A stretch of 64,000 nt of DNA. It comes from Sideroxydans lithotrophicus ES-1 (GTDB lineage: Bacteria; Pseudomonadota; Gammaproteobacteria; Burkholderiales; Gallionellaceae). Under the pieces are notes generated by a model. The model was not told where the DNA came from. It was given only the letters and a program-made list of their open reading frames with translations, and searched no databases. Position 1 is the first letter of the stretch, and every line of letters starts with the position of its first letter. Below, in pieces: positions 27,737 to 38,034 of this stretch. The DNA is taken from assembly GCF_000025705.1 (NCBI RefSeq), contig NC_013959.1:1417063-1481062 (forward strand). The letters are read 5' to 3'. The translations under genes were made by a program, and so were the position numbers.

Positions 27737-29242
27737 ATGGTGGAACGTCTGTTCAAACCAGGTTGCCAGACTATCAGAACCTTTTTTGTATCCGGTCTTG
27801 GCATTGCACTGCTGCTGGCAGGATGTGGCGGTGGGGGAGGATCGGCTCCGCCTGTCGCCTTGCGCAACATTGCCATAAGCCCTGATCCGATATTTATTGG
27901 AGCCGGTACAAGTCTTAACCTGAGAGCTACAGGATCCTATTCGAACGGATCGACTGCCGACCTCACTTCGAGCGTCACATGGAAATCTGACAACTTGGCT
28001 GTGGCAACCGTAGGATCGACCGGCTTGGTCACAGTGGGAGCAAGTGTGCTTGTCACTTCTACCGCACACATCTCCGCTACCCTGAGTGGGATAACTTCAC
28101 CTCTGGCCCTTCTCACGGTCACGCTCGCCGGTTCAAGCTCATCGAACGGACTCATTACCCCGCGCTACGACCACACGGCAACGCTTTTGCGCGATGGGAC
28201 CGTGCTGGTGGCGGGGGGGTACAACACGGTGGCTCTCGCCAGCGCCGAGTTATACACTCCAGGCGCGACGACGAACACGGGAACATGGACGTCGGCCGGA
28301 AACATGGGCGTTGCTCGGCGTGACCATACCGCCACTTTGCTCAATCCCGCGCTTACTGCCGGTAATGAAGTGCTGCTGATCGGAGGAGGAGATGGGCTCA
28401 ACGACCTTAGCAGTGTCGAGTTGTATAACCCAGCGGCTCCAGTCCTGACTGCATGGACATCCTACCCAAATATCCTGAGCACGCCCCGCTCATATCACAC
28501 GGCTACCCTGCTCAACAAAGCGGCAAACACTTCGGCAAATGGCGGCAAGGAACTGGTGCTGGTGGTCGGCGGGAGCATCTCCAGTACCGCCGATATCTAC
28601 GATCCAGCGAATCCTTCATCGGCAGCCTCGGCGGTTGCCGATATTTCCCCGCGTTATTCACATACGGCCACTTTGCTTAACGATGGCAGAGTACTGGTGG
28701 CAGGAGGATTCGATTCTACGACTCCTGCTGTGCTGAACACGGCAGAGCTGTTCGGGCCGGCGGCGGGATCGGCTGTGGTTGCGACAGGCAATCTTGTAAC
28801 CGGGCGCTATTTGCACAGTGCTACCTTGCTTAACGATGGCAGAGTACTGGTGGCCGGCGGAATCGATCCGGCGGGTTACCCCTTAGCTAGTGCCGAGCTG
28901 TATTATCCCTTTGCATCCGGGGTTGTTGCTGCAGGTTCATGGGTAACAACCGGTGGCCTTGCCACAGCACGCTTTGGTCACACAGCCACGCTGATGACTA
29001 GTCCTCCGAATGCCGGAAAGGTTTTGGTTCTGGGTGGAAGGAATGCCAGTGATCCAAATCTTTCAAGTGCGGAATTGTACGATCCGGCTACGGGAACATG
29101 GAGCGGAACAGCCAATCTCCAATTCGGGCGAGCAGTATTTACCGATACTCTGCTTAGCACTGGACCGGATGCAGGCAGTGTCCTGGTGGTCGGTGGTGAT
29201 GGAGCCGCCGGCACGCTCTCCAGTGTCGAACTGCACTGGTGA
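27737..29242 (+). CDS. Kelch-repeat lipoprotein with Ig-like domain
   Basis: About 501 residues from ATG 27737. The lipobox LLLAGC places lipidated Cys at residue 30, followed by a Gly-rich spacer. A Big_2-like Ig domain comes next (about 45-135; SVTWKSDNLAVATVGSTGLVT). Then at least five kelch blades repeat RYDHTATLL.DG.VLVAGG and SAELY.P, suggesting a beta-propeller. The role is unknown: such propellers bind sugars or proteins on the outer membrane. A TATAAT at 27610-27615 may be its -10 box. In-frame earlier starts (27605, 27647) would spoil the signal peptide. Confidence 0.8.
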   Translation: MVERLFKPGCQTIRTFFVSGLGIALLLAGCGGGGGSAPPVALRNIAISPDPIFIGAGTSLNLRATGSYSNGSTADLTSSVTWKSDNLAVATVGSTGLVTVGASVLVTSTAHISATLSGITSPLALLTVTLAGSSSSNGLITPRYDHTATLLRDGTVLVAGGYNTVALASAELYTPGATTNTGTWTSAGNMGVARRDHTATLLNPALTAGNEVLLIGGGDGLNDLSSVELYNPAAPVLTAWTSYPNILSTPRSYHTATLLNKAANTSANGGKELVLVVGGSISSTADIYDPANPSSAASAVADISPRYSHTATLLNDGRVLVAGGFDSTTPAVLNTAELFGPAAGSAVVATGNLVTGRYLHSATLLNDGRVLVAGGIDPAGYPLASAELYYPFASGVVAAGSWVTTGGLATARFGHTATLMTSPPNAGKVLVLGGRNASDPNLSSAELYDPATGTWSGTANLQFGRAVFTDTLLSTGPDAGSVLVVGGDGAAGTLSSVELHW

Positions 29243-29348
29243 TCTGAATGTCATCAGGACGAATCAGGTGCAGCAGCAAGCTTGGCCGGTGCCGTTTTAT
29301 TCTCCTTATGTATAATTTTATGTATTCCAACTTCAAGGTCTGACACCT

Positions 29349-30554
29349 GTGAAAAAGCTCACTATCGGCACGCCACTTTCATCTTCCGCCACCAAAGTCA
29401 TGCTGCTCGGTAGCGGCGAACTCGGCAAGGAGGTCATCATCGCACTGCAGCGCCTGGGCGTTGAAGTGATTGCGGTCGATCGCTATGAAAACGCGCCGGG
29501 GCATCAGGTGGCGCACCGTGCCCACGTGATCAACATGGCGGACGGTGCGGCCTTGCGTGCCTTGATCGAGAAAGAAAAGCCCGATGTCATCGTGCCGGAG
29601 ATCGAGGCGATCGCTACCGAGATGCTGGTACAGATCGAGAAAGAGGGCGTGGTCCGTGTCATCCCGACTGCACGTGCCGCACAGCTCACCATGAACCGCG
29701 AGGGTATCCGCCGCCTCGCAGCCGAGACGCTGCAGTTGCCGACCTCTCCGTACAAGTTTGCAGACAGTCTGGAGGATCTCCGCGCGGCCACTGAAGTGAT
29801 CGGCTATCCATGCATCATCAAGCCGGTGATGTCGTCCTCCGGCAAGGGACAATCGAAGGTGGATGATGCATCCGAAGTGAAAGCGGCATGGGATTATGCC
29901 GCCAGCGGTTCGCGCGTGAACCAGGGCAGGGTCATCGTCGAGGGGTTCATCGATTTCGATTACGAGATCACCCAGCTCACCGTGCGCGCGATCAGAGAAA
30001 ACGGCGGGACCGAGACGCATTTCTGCGACCCTATCGGACATGTGCAGGTGCATGGCGATTACGTCGAAAGCTGGCAGCCGATGGCGATGTCGTCATTGGC
30101 ACTGCAGCGTTCGCGCGACATTGCCAAGAAAGTCACCGAAGAACTGGGCGGTTTGGGTATCTTCGGCGTAGAGTTGTTTGTGAAAGGCGACCAGGTATGG
30201 TTCAGCGAAGTCAGTCCGCGCCCGCACGATACCGGCATGGTGACCATGTGCACCCAGCGCTTCAACGAATTCGAGCTGCATGCCCGCGCCATCCTCGGAT
30301 TGCCGGTGGATACGACTTTGCGCGCTCCCGGCGCGAGTGCCGTGATCTACGGTCAGATGGATGAGAGGGGCATCGCCTTTGCCGGTGTAGCAGAGGCCTT
30401 GCGCGTGCCCGAATCGGACATCCGCTTGTTCGGCAAGCCCGAAGCCTTCAAGAAACGCCGCATGGGCGTGGCATTGGCAAACGGCAAGGACACCGATGAG
30501 GCCAGGACACGCGCCAAGCTGGCTGCCAGCAAAGTGATTCCTGTCAAAGTCTGA
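29349..30554 (+). CDS. purT: Formate-dependent GAR transformylase
   Basis: ATP-grasp enzyme that uses formate and ATP to formylate glycinamide ribonucleotide, the folate-free third step of purine synthesis. 401 residues. The N-terminus [22 protein letters not shown] is typical of PurT, followed by [21 protein letters not shown] and [14 protein letters not shown]. The start codon is GTG. A TATAAT at 29311-29316 lies about 33 bases upstream. Its stop overlaps the next ATG by one base. Confidence 0.95.
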   Translation: MKKLTIGTPLSSSATKVMLLGSGELGKEVIIALQRLGVEVIAVDRYENAPGHQVAHRAHVINMADGAALRALIEKEKPDVIVPEIEAIATEMLVQIEKEGVVRVIPTARAAQLTMNREGIRRLAAETLQLPTSPYKFADSLEDLRAATEVIGYPCIIKPVMSSSGKGQSKVDDASEVKAAWDYAASGSRVNQGRVIVEGFIDFDYEITQLTVRAIRENGGTETHFCDPIGHVQVHGDYVESWQPMAMSSLALQRSRDIAKKVTEELGGLGIFGVELFVKGDQVWFSEVSPRPHDTGMVTMCTQRFNEFELHARAILGLPVDTTLRAPGASAVIYGQMDERGIAFAGVAEALRVPESDIRLFGKPEAFKKRRMGVALANGKDTDEARTRAKLAASKVIPVKV

Positions 30555-30928
30555 TGATCGCAGGCATTCAACACGCAACGTTTCTGACCAGCGACCTTGT
30601 CAGGTCGCGCGCCTTTTACGAGGGTGTGCTTGGCTTGCATCCCAATCCCGGTCGTCCACAGATGAGCTTCGAGGGTGCGTGGTACGACGTTGGGCCTGGG
30701 CAACAGATACATCTGATGGTGTTGCCCGACCCCGAGGCCGGTTTGCAACGACCGCCACACGGCGGGCGCGACCGGCATGTGGCATTGGCCGTGAATGACT
30801 TCACGCAGTTGAAGAACAGACTGGATGCGGCCGGCATCGCCTATACCAGTAGCCAGTCAGGACGCCGTGCCTTGTTCTGCCGCGACCCTGACCAGAATGC
30901 GCTGGAATTCAACGAGGTCGTCGCCTGA
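30554..30928 (+). CDS. VOC/glyoxalase-family protein
   Basis: A 124-residue single VOC-domain protein (ATFLTSDLVRSRAFYEGVLGL, RHVALAVND, FCRDPDQNALEFNEV). Metal ligands of the usual kind are plausible: His near the start, His of RHVALAV and Glu in the final strand. Enzyme activity cannot be assigned: dioxygenase, isomerase and fosfomycin-resistance-like proteins share this fold. It is coupled by one-base overlaps to purT and zapE. Confidence 0.85.
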   Translation: MIAGIQHATFLTSDLVRSRAFYEGVLGLHPNPGRPQMSFEGAWYDVGPGQQIHLMVLPDPEAGLQRPPHGGRDRHVALAVNDFTQLKNRLDAAGIAYTSSQSGRRALFCRDPDQNALEFNEVVA

Positions 30929-32070
30929 TGCGGCAACCGACTGGCGAGGCTGGCATCAGTCCGAAAGCCTGGTATCAGGCCGCGTGCGAGAGAGCCGGTT
31001 TTGTCTGCGATACTCGCCAGATCGCTGCCATCGAAGAGCTTGAAAAGCTTTGGCGGCAACTGGTCGAATTCAAGAACAGGCGCAATCAATTCCTTGGGCG
31101 CAGCCTGCGCAGTCCGCAAGTGCCCAAAGGTCTGTACATCTGGGGCGGGGTGGGGCGCGGCAAGACTTTCCTGATGGATGGCTTCTATCACTGCCTTCCA
31201 TACCGCCGCAAGCGCCGCATCCACTTCCACAATTTCATGGTCGAAGTGCATCACGAGATGAAGCAGCTTGCACACGAGAGCGATCCCCTGATGGCGCTGG
31301 CCGACAAGATAGAACGCTCCACCCGCCTGCTGTGCCTTGATGAGTTCCATGTGGATGACATCGCCGATGCGATGATACTCGGACGTTTGCTGGGTGCGTT
31401 GCTGGAGCGGGGAGTGGTGCTGCTCACCACGTCGAACTATCAGCCTGACGACTTGTATCCCCATGGCTTGCAACGGCAGAATTTCCTGCCTGCCATTGCG
31501 TTGCTCAAACGCGAACTGAAAGTGCTGCATCTCGACAGCGACACCGATTTCCGCATGTTGCAGATGGTGCGCGACCCGCTGTTCATGGTTTCCGGAGATG
31601 CGAAGACAGAAGAACAGATGAGATCCCTGTTCCAGCGGCTCACTGCCGGCATGCATAGCGAAGTTGGCTTCGTTGAAATCGGACAGAAACGAATCCCGGT
31701 CAGGTTCGTGGCGCGCGAGGTGGTCTGGTTCGATTTCAGGGAGTTGTGCGGTGGATATCATGATCAGTCCGATTACCTGGAGCTTGCCCATCGCTTTCCG
31801 ACGGTCTTCGTTTCAGACATACCCGGAATGTCGGCCGAAAATGCAGCGGAAGCCAGGCGTTTCACCTGGCTGATCGACGTACTGTACGACAATCATGTCA
31901 AGTTGGTCGCTTCGTTTGAAACGGCCCTGGATGAATTATATGAAGCAGGGCGGAATGACAGCGAATCGCAGCGTATTTTCAGTCGGCTGACCGAGATGCA
32001 GACACGCCATTATCTGGAATTGCCGCATCGCACTCGCGGAGTCACCCTGGGTGAGCCCCATTCAGGATAG
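30928..32070 (+). CDS. zapE: AFG1/ZapE-type ATPase
   Basis: A 380-residue P-loop ATPase. Walker A is GGVGRGKTFLMDGFYHCLP and Walker B is LLCLDEFHVDDIADAMIL; the sensor stretch TTSNYQPDDLYPHGLQRQNFLPAI is characteristic of the AFG1 family. In E. coli ZapE interacts with the division ring and helps constriction under low oxygen. It is the last gene of the purT-VOC-zapE run and converges on the next gene with a 3-base gap. Confidence 0.9.
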   Translation: MRQPTGEAGISPKAWYQAACERAGFVCDTRQIAAIEELEKLWRQLVEFKNRRNQFLGRSLRSPQVPKGLYIWGGVGRGKTFLMDGFYHCLPYRRKRRIHFHNFMVEVHHEMKQLAHESDPLMALADKIERSTRLLCLDEFHVDDIADAMILGRLLGALLERGVVLLTTSNYQPDDLYPHGLQRQNFLPAIALLKRELKVLHLDSDTDFRMLQMVRDPLFMVSGDAKTEEQMRSLFQRLTAGMHSEVGFVEIGQKRIPVRFVAREVVWFDFRELCGGYHDQSDYLELAHRFPTVFVSDIPGMSAENAAEARRFTWLIDVLYDNHVKLVASFETALDELYEAGRNDSESQRIFSRLTEMQTRHYLELPHRTRGVTLGEPHSG

Positions 32071-32073
32071 CGG

Positions 32074-35000
32074 CTATTGCCCCTGTTTCTGCAGGTATGA
32101 GACGAACTGTTCGGCGGGCAGCGGCTTGCTGAAGTAATACCCCTGGACTTCATTGCATCCCTGCAGGCGCAGGAATGACAGCTGCCCGGCAGTCTCGACC
32201 CCCTCCGCGATGGTCTGCATGCCAAGGCTGCTGGCCATGTTGATGATGGCGGCGACGATCGCTTTATCATCTGGATCGTCGGTGATGTCGTGCACAAAGG
32301 ATTGGTCTATCTTCAGCTTGTACACCTTGAAGCGCTTCAAATAGCTCAGCGAAGAGTAACCGGTGCCGAAATCGTCTATGGACATCTTGATGCCGCCGGT
32401 ATGGAGCTTATCCATCACTCCAATGGCCAACTGCGGATCATCCATGGCTACCGCTTCGGTCAGTTCCAGTTCAAGGTATCTGTGCGGCACTTTCGATTCG
32501 TCCAGGATGCTGGTGACCAGTTCCATCAGGTTGGATTGGCGGAATTGGGCCGCGGAAAGGTTCACCGCCATGATCATCGGCGGCAACCCGCTGTCCATCC
32601 AGTCTTTCAACTGTTTGATCGCAGTACGCAGCACCCATTCCCCGATCGGTATGATCTGGCCATTGTCCTCTGCGATCGGTATGAACTCAGCGGGAGAGAT
32701 GGAACCCAACTCCGGATGCTGCCAGCGCAGCAACGCTTCCGCACCAACGACATGCCCGTCCTGGGTGGATATCTGGGGCTGATAGTGCAGATGCAACTGG
32801 CCGCGTGTCAGTGCATGGCGCAGTGCATTGCCCAGTTGCAGGGTGCGGGCTGAATGCGCCTGCATCTCGGAGGTGAAGAAACAAAAACCGTTCCTGCCAT
32901 CGTGTTTGACGCGATACATCGCGGTATCTGCGTTCTTTGAGAGCGTCTCGAAGTTTTCCCCATCATGCGGATAGATGGCAATGCCGATCGAACAGGTGGC
33001 GACAAGTTCATGCTGTTCGAACTGGAATGCCTGGGAGACGGCTTCCATCAGCTTTGCTGCGACATGTGCGGCGCCATTCTCGTCGGTGCCAGGCAGGATC
33101 AGGATGAACTCATCGCCCCCCTGGCGCGACACGGTATCTTCGTCGCGCAAGGTTTCCTTGAGCCGCTTTGCCACATCCATCAGCAGCTGGTCGCCGATGG
33201 AATGTCCCAGCGTGTCGTTGATGTCCTTGAAGTGATCGAGATCCAGGAACATCACGGTCATCTGTTCGCCGCTGCGCTGGGCCAGGCTGAGTGCGTACTT
33301 GAAACGTTCGTTGAGCTGGGTACGGTTGGGCAGGCCGGTGAGATGGTCGAAATGTTCCAGTTTCTCGATGCGCTCCTCCGTGAGTCTTTTCTCGGTGATG
33401 TCTTCCTTGATGGCAAGGTAGTTCATCACCCGACCATCGACTTGGCTTACCGGGGATATGAGGACGGACTCTATGTATTCAGTGCCATCCTTGCGGCGGT
33501 TGAACAGCTCGCCCTTCCATGGTTCGCCGCGCGTCAGATGTGCCCACATGTCCTCGTAAGTGGCTTTGGGCGTCTTGCCTGACTGCATGAAGCGCGGATT
33601 CTTGCCGAGTACTTCGTCCAGACTGTAGCCGGTCACCTTGGTGAAATTCGAATTGGCGTATTCGATATTGGCATCCAGATCGGTGATGACGATGCTGTTC
33701 GGGCTTTGCTCAACTGCCAACGATAATTTGAGCAAAGTCTCGGACATCTTTTTGCGTTCCGTTTCGGCGTCAAAGCGTTCCAGCGCGAAGCTGATATCCA
33801 TCGCCATTTCGAGCAGAAGGTTGCGTGCGGGTTCGTCGAATGCATTCTTTTCTTCGGCATACAGGGTCAATGTGCCGACGACGATGCCATGGCAATGCAG
33901 GGGAATGGATGCGGATGCACCCCAGCCATATTCTGCAGCCCGTTCATGCCAGACGGCGGTGACCGGATCGTTGGCAAAGTCCTGGCACCAGAATGGCCTG
34001 TCTTCGCGTAGCGCGATGCCGGTAGGACCGCTGCCTCCTGGTTCATGACCATCGATCGAAACGTGCAAATTGTCCAGATATTCAGTGCCGGCTCCATATG
34101 AAGCAACCGGTTCGACCAGTCCGGTCACTTGATCCAGGATGCCGATCCAGGCCATCTTCATGCCGCCGAAATTGACCGCATCGCGGCAGATGATGGGGAA
34201 AAGTTCGGTCTTGTTGGAGCAACGTACGATGGCCTGATTGCATTGGCTCAATGCTGCGTAGAGTTTGGTAAGTCTCAGGATATGGGTTTCGTTTACCTTG
34301 CGTTGGGTGACGTCGCGAACAAGGACGATGAAGCGGGGTGCCTGATTCTTGGCGTCCTGTTTTTTTGAGATGGAGAGTTCGAACCAGGATTCGCCTTGCG
34401 GCAAGGAGAGCGCGTACGTCTTGCCGTTCGAACGGCCTGTCATGTTCGCTTCCTGTAGTGCCGACATGCAGATATCTGCGGCATCCGGAGGCAGGACATC
34501 GCCGATCTTCTTGCCGATGAAACTTGTCGCGGGAGCTGTCAACAGGTCATTGCGCGAGGAGTGATAGCTGTAAAAATGCCCATCCAGCCCGATCTCGAAC
34601 AGCAGATCGGGTATGGCATCCAGTGTTGCCCGCAACTGGCTGCTTGAATCTGCAAGCTGCTGTGTCCTCAGCCTGATCTGTTTGCGCATGAACAGCAATC
34701 CGAGCAGGGAAAAAAGCAACACCCCACTGACACCCCCCAGTGTCCTCCATACGACGGGAGGAACGATGGAGGCCGGGGTTCGGCCGCCCCAACGTTGCAG
34801 TATCTTGAAATATGCCGAATCGGGATCCCTGTTCCAGGCCGAGAGGTCTTTATCGATTCCACTCAGCAGTTCCGGGTGCCGTCCCTTGGCGGTCACATAG
34901 AACAAACGAGTGGGCTGAAAAATGATCGGGGTTCCGTTGAGTTGGTAATCGGGCGCATGAAAGTCGCCATAGTCGTGGCTGGCAACCGCAGCGTCTGCCT

Positions 35001-35523
35001 GGCCAGAGCGCGTCAGACGGAAGGCATCTTCTACTGACCTGGTCCTGATCAACTGTACCTTGATGTTGAACCCGGAAAACATCGCAGTGATCGCGCTTTC
35101 CTGAATGCCGCCAGCCAGCAATGCGATGCGTTTGCCTTTCAGATCAAGAACGGAAGAGATATCTACACCCTTGCGGCTATATATCTGCGACCAACTGTAT
35201 AAGGCAGGTGTGGTATGGAAATCGAAATGCAGCGCGCGTTCTGGAGAAAAGGCCACATCCGGCATCAGATCGATGCTGCCGGCCTCGAGCTCCTTCAGGC
35301 ATTCTTCCCATGTACAGGGAACATAACTGAGCTGCCATTTCTCTTCAGCTGCGACTGTATTCAGCAGGTCGACCAATATGCCGGATGGGGCTCCATTGGC
35401 ATCGGTGAATATCTTGGGTTCGTTCTCATAGAGGCCGACACGGACCTCCGTTGCACAGGTGTTGCCGGCCAAGCTGAGAAAGCCTATGCAGAGGAGGATG
35501 CGCAGTGTCGGCAAGATAGCCAC
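32074..35523 (-). CDS. SBP_bac_3-PAS-GAF-PAS-GGDEF-EAL c-di-GMP protein
   Basis: 1149 residues. Signal peptide, periplasmic amino-acid-binding-like domain (about 25-255), one transmembrane helix (about 268-286), PAS (about 305-420), GAF (about 430-600), PAS (about 610-735), GGDEF (about 740-900; intact GGDEF near residue 802 with RxxD I-site RDED) and EAL (about 915-1149; intact [21 protein letters not shown]). It should sense a small periplasmic ligand and make or break c-di-GMP; both active sites look functional. It stands alone on the minus strand. Confidence 0.9.
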   Translation of the reverse strand: MAILPTLRILLCIGFLSLAGNTCATEVRVGLYENEPKIFTDANGAPSGILVDLLNTVAAEEKWQLSYVPCTWEECLKELEAGSIDLMPDVAFSPERALHFDFHTTPALYSWSQIYSRKGVDISSVLDLKGKRIALLAGGIQESAITAMFSGFNIKVQLIRTRSVEDAFRLTRSGQADAAVASHDYGDFHAPDYQLNGTPIIFQPTRLFYVTAKGRHPELLSGIDKDLSAWNRDPDSAYFKILQRWGGRTPASIVPPVVWRTLGGVSGVLLFSLLGLLFMRKQIRLRTQQLADSSSQLRATLDAIPDLLFEIGLDGHFYSYHSSRNDLLTAPATSFIGKKIGDVLPPDAADICMSALQEANMTGRSNGKTYALSLPQGESWFELSISKKQDAKNQAPRFIVLVRDVTQRKVNETHILRLTKLYAALSQCNQAIVRCSNKTELFPIICRDAVNFGGMKMAWIGILDQVTGLVEPVASYGAGTEYLDNLHVSIDGHEPGGSGPTGIALREDRPFWCQDFANDPVTAVWHERAAEYGWGASASIPLHCHGIVVGTLTLYAEEKNAFDEPARNLLLEMAMDISFALERFDAETERKKMSETLLKLSLAVEQSPNSIVITDLDANIEYANSNFTKVTGYSLDEVLGKNPRFMQSGKTPKATYEDMWAHLTRGEPWKGELFNRRKDGTEYIESVLISPVSQVDGRVMNYLAIKEDITEKRLTEERIEKLEHFDHLTGLPNRTQLNERFKYALSLAQRSGEQMTVMFLDLDHFKDINDTLGHSIGDQLLMDVAKRLKETLRDEDTVSRQGGDEFILILPGTDENGAAHVAAKLMEAVSQAFQFEQHELVATCSIGIAIYPHDGENFETLSKNADTAMYRVKHDGRNGFCFFTSEMQAHSARTLQLGNALRHALTRGQLHLHYQPQISTQDGHVVGAEALLRWQHPELGSISPAEFIPIAEDNGQIIPIGEWVLRTAIKQLKDWMDSGLPPMIMAVNLSAAQFRQSNLMELVTSILDESKVPHRYLELELTEAVAMDDPQLAIGVMDKLHTGGIKMSIDDFGTGYSSLSYLKRFKVYKLKIDQSFVHDITDDPDDKAIVAAIINMASSLGMQTIAEGVETAGQLSFLRLQGCNEVQGYYFSKPLPAEQFVSYLQKQGQ

Positions 35524-35563
35524 GAACGCAGACTGGCTTCGGTTGCCCTGCTAGCCAGGAAAG

Positions 35564-35956
35564 CTATGAACCATTCTTCAAACGGGTATCGTAAGTCGCT
35601 TGGCATGCTGCATTGGCTGCTTCCAGCGTTTTGGCGGCTTCATCCTGAATGGCTTGAGGAATCGTGAATTGTCCGGGTTTGCGGCGGACGGGCTTCTGGT
35701 TCTGGGTCAGAAAATCTTCTTTTGCTTTTTCTGCGGTAGCCTTGCATGCGTTCAGTTCTGCCAGGGCCAGTTCTTCGAATTTCGCCTTGGCCTCGGCAGC
35801 TGCTTTTGCCCTTGCCAGTGCCTGTGCGCGGGCTTGTTCCATCTCGCGGTGCAACTGTTCCGCGGCCAATATCGCCTGCTTGTTCATGTAATCCAGATAG
35901 AGCCAGGTACCTCCCAATACTACGATGAGTAGAACCGCGACAACTTTCTTAACCAT
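35564..35956 (-). CDS. Membrane-anchored coiled-coil hypothetical protein
   Basis: 130 residues: one N-terminal hydrophobic helix (VVAVLLIVVLGGTWLYLDY), then an Ala/Glu/Lys-rich coiled coil (about 30-85) and a C-terminal part with cysteines. The helix may be a membrane anchor with the rest in the periplasm. Function is unknown. Ribosome site AGGAAG is seen just upstream of the start. Confidence 0.65.
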   Translation of the reverse strand: MVKKVVAVLLIVVLGGTWLYLDYMNKQAILAAEQLHREMEQARAQALARAKAAAEAKAKFEELALAELNACKATAEKAKEDFLTQNQKPVRRKPGQFTIPQAIQDEAAKTLEAANAACQATYDTRLKNGS

Positions 35957-36098
35957 TACTTCCTCCCCAGAAGTTTATTGATGAGCGTGGTCGTTATGAT
36001 AACCAATTCAAGTGGTTTGTGTCCTGTCTAAATTCAGTAGCTTAGCTTGCTTGGCTCTGCTATTGATCGAACATGGCTTAAATCACGCTGCCAACTGT

Positions 36099-37133
36099 TC
36101 AAGGTGCCGGATTCGGATAGAGTTTGTGAATGGATTCAATCTGTTCAAGCACCTCAGCCGATAGGGTGATCTCTGCACTGCCAAGGTTCTCCTTGAGCTG
36201 ATCAAGGGTGGTCGCGCCAAGCAGGATGCTGCTGGTAAACCATCGGGTGCGGGCAAAGGCGAGCGCCATCTTCGCCGGAGTGAGTCCGGCTTCGCGTGCG
36301 ATGCGCATGTATTCTGTCGTGGCGGGAGGTACGTTGGATTTGCTGTAACGTTGCCCGAAGCCGGGAAAAAGCGTGATACGTCCTTTTGCTTTCGGGTCGT
36401 TGATGTATTTGCCGGTCAACCAGCCGAATGCGAGCGGACTATAGGCGAGCAGACCGACATTGGCGTGGTGGCAAGTCTCGGCCAGGCCGCTTTCAAAAGT
36501 GCGGTTAAGCAAATGGTAGGCGTTCTGCACACTGACGATCTTGGGCAAACCCGATTGTTCGGCACAACGAACGAATTCTGAAACGCCCCATGGCGTCTCG
36601 TTGGAGAGGCCGATGTGGCGAATCTTTCCGGCTTTGACGAATTCTGCCAGTACCTGCAGCTGTTCGGCGATGGGCGTGCTGTCGCGCTCCTGCGTCACAT
36701 CGTAACTGGTCGCGCCAAACATGGGCACATAGCGGTCTGGCCAGTGGATCTGGTACAGGTCGACATAGTCTGTTTGCAGTCTGCGCAGGCTGCCTTCGAT
36801 GGCACTGGTGATGTGTTCGCGGTTGATGCGCGGCGTGCCGCGTATCCAGGTGAATCCGCGTGCAGGGCCGGCAATCTTGGTGGCAACGATGAGTTTGTCC
36901 CGCTGTTGGTGTTTTAGCCAGGTGCCGATATAACTTTCGGTGCGATGCACGGTTTCGGCGCGCGGCGCGACCGGATACATCTCCGCGGTATCGATGAAAT
37001 TCACCCCGCTCGCTACGGCAAGGTCAAGCTGGGCATGCGCCTCCGCCTCGGTGTTCTGCTCGCCAAAGGTCATGGTGCCCAGCCCCAATACCGAGATCTT
37101 CAAATCACTGCCGCCAAGGTATCTGTATTCCAT
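36099..37133 (-). CDS. tas: Aldo/keto reductase Tas-like
   Basis: 344-residue NADP(H)-dependent aldo/keto reductase. Family pieces are LGLGTMTFGEQNTEAEAHAQL, the catalytic DTAEMYPVAPRAETVHRTE region, VDLYQIHWPDRYVPMFG and IGLSNETPWGV. The Tas subgroup is defined by the YPV sequence and the long insertion before the second strand. The natural substrate is not known. It is divergent from the DODA-like gene. Confidence 0.88.
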   Translation of the reverse strand: MEYRYLGGSDLKISVLGLGTMTFGEQNTEAEAHAQLDLAVASGVNFIDTAEMYPVAPRAETVHRTESYIGTWLKHQQRDKLIVATKIAGPARGFTWIRGTPRINREHITSAIEGSLRRLQTDYVDLYQIHWPDRYVPMFGATSYDVTQERDSTPIAEQLQVLAEFVKAGKIRHIGLSNETPWGVSEFVRCAEQSGLPKIVSVQNAYHLLNRTFESGLAETCHHANVGLLAYSPLAFGWLTGKYINDPKAKGRITLFPGFGQRYSKSNVPPATTEYMRIAREAGLTPAKMALAFARTRWFTSSILLGATTLDQLKENLGSAEITLSAEVLEQIESIHKLYPNPAP

Positions 37134-37198
37134 AAAACAACCTCTAAAATATCGGATGCGGTTATTTTAACGTCTTCCTCGTGCTAGCATCATGCACC

Positions 37199-37987
37199 AT
37201 GATGATGCCTGTCCTGTTTCTTTCGCATGGAGCCCCGACCCTGCCGCTTGAACCGGGCGAGACGGGGGCGGTCTGGAAAAGACTGGGAGCCCAATTGCCC
37301 AGACCTTCTGCCATTCTGGCGATCTCCGCGCATTGGGAGACGCGTATCCCCACGCTCAGCCTTGCGGTGCAGCCCGAGACCATCCACGATTTCAGCGGTT
37401 TTCCGGAAGAACTCTACCGCTTGCAATATCCGGCACCTGGCGCGCCGCAGATGGCGAAGTCAGCCGCGCAATTGTTACAGCAAGCGGGTATTCCAGTTCG
37501 GCTGGATGATTCACATGGACTCGATCACGGAGCATGGGTGCCCTTGAGTCTCATGTTCCCGCAGGCGGATATTCCCGTCGCCCAGCTATCGTTACAGCCC
37601 GAGCAAGACCCGGCATGGCACCTTGAGCTGGGTCGTGCTTTGCGTCCGCTGCGCGAACAGGACGTGCTGATCGTCGGGAGTGGCGCGATCACGCATAACC
37701 TGCGAGCCGTATTCACCCATCCCGATCATGAACCGGCGCCGGCATGGGTGACTGAATTCTGTGACTGGATCGCTGCCAGGATAGCGGAGGGAAACCTGGA
37801 TGCGCTGAGCGCATATCGCGAGCTGGCGCCGCATGCAGAGCAGAACCATCCCAGCGATGAACATCTGCTGCCGCTGTTCGTGGCACTGGGTGCCGCTTCG
37901 AAAGTGGACGATGCGCATCACCTGAATCGTGTGATGACCTTTGGCTTGCTGGCGATGGATGCCTGGCTGTTCGACGGGGCAGGGTAA
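37199..37987 (+). CDS. Class III extradiol dioxygenase, DODA/YgiD family
   Basis: About 262 residues, with histidines expected to bind Fe(II) or Zn(II) in LSHGAPTLPL, SAHWET, DHGAWVPL and LIVGSGAITHNL. YgiD-like enzymes open 4,5-DOPA-type catechols in vitro; the physiological substrate is unclear. Start is ambiguous among three consecutive ATG codons (37199, 37202, 37205). It ends 47 bases before the FIST gene. Confidence 0.85.
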   Translation: MMMPVLFLSHGAPTLPLEPGETGAVWKRLGAQLPRPSAILAISAHWETRIPTLSLAVQPETIHDFSGFPEELYRLQYPAPGAPQMAKSAAQLLQQAGIPVRLDDSHGLDHGAWVPLSLMFPQADIPVAQLSLQPEQDPAWHLELGRALRPLREQDVLIVGSGAITHNLRAVFTHPDHEPAPAWVTEFCDWIAARIAEGNLDALSAYRELAPHAEQNHPSDEHLLPLFVALGAASKVDDAHHLNRVMTFGLLAMDAWLFDGAG

Positions 37988-38034
37988 AGATTCGGCACAG
38001 TGTGTCGCAAACAGCAATGGGAGCGGGAGGCAAT

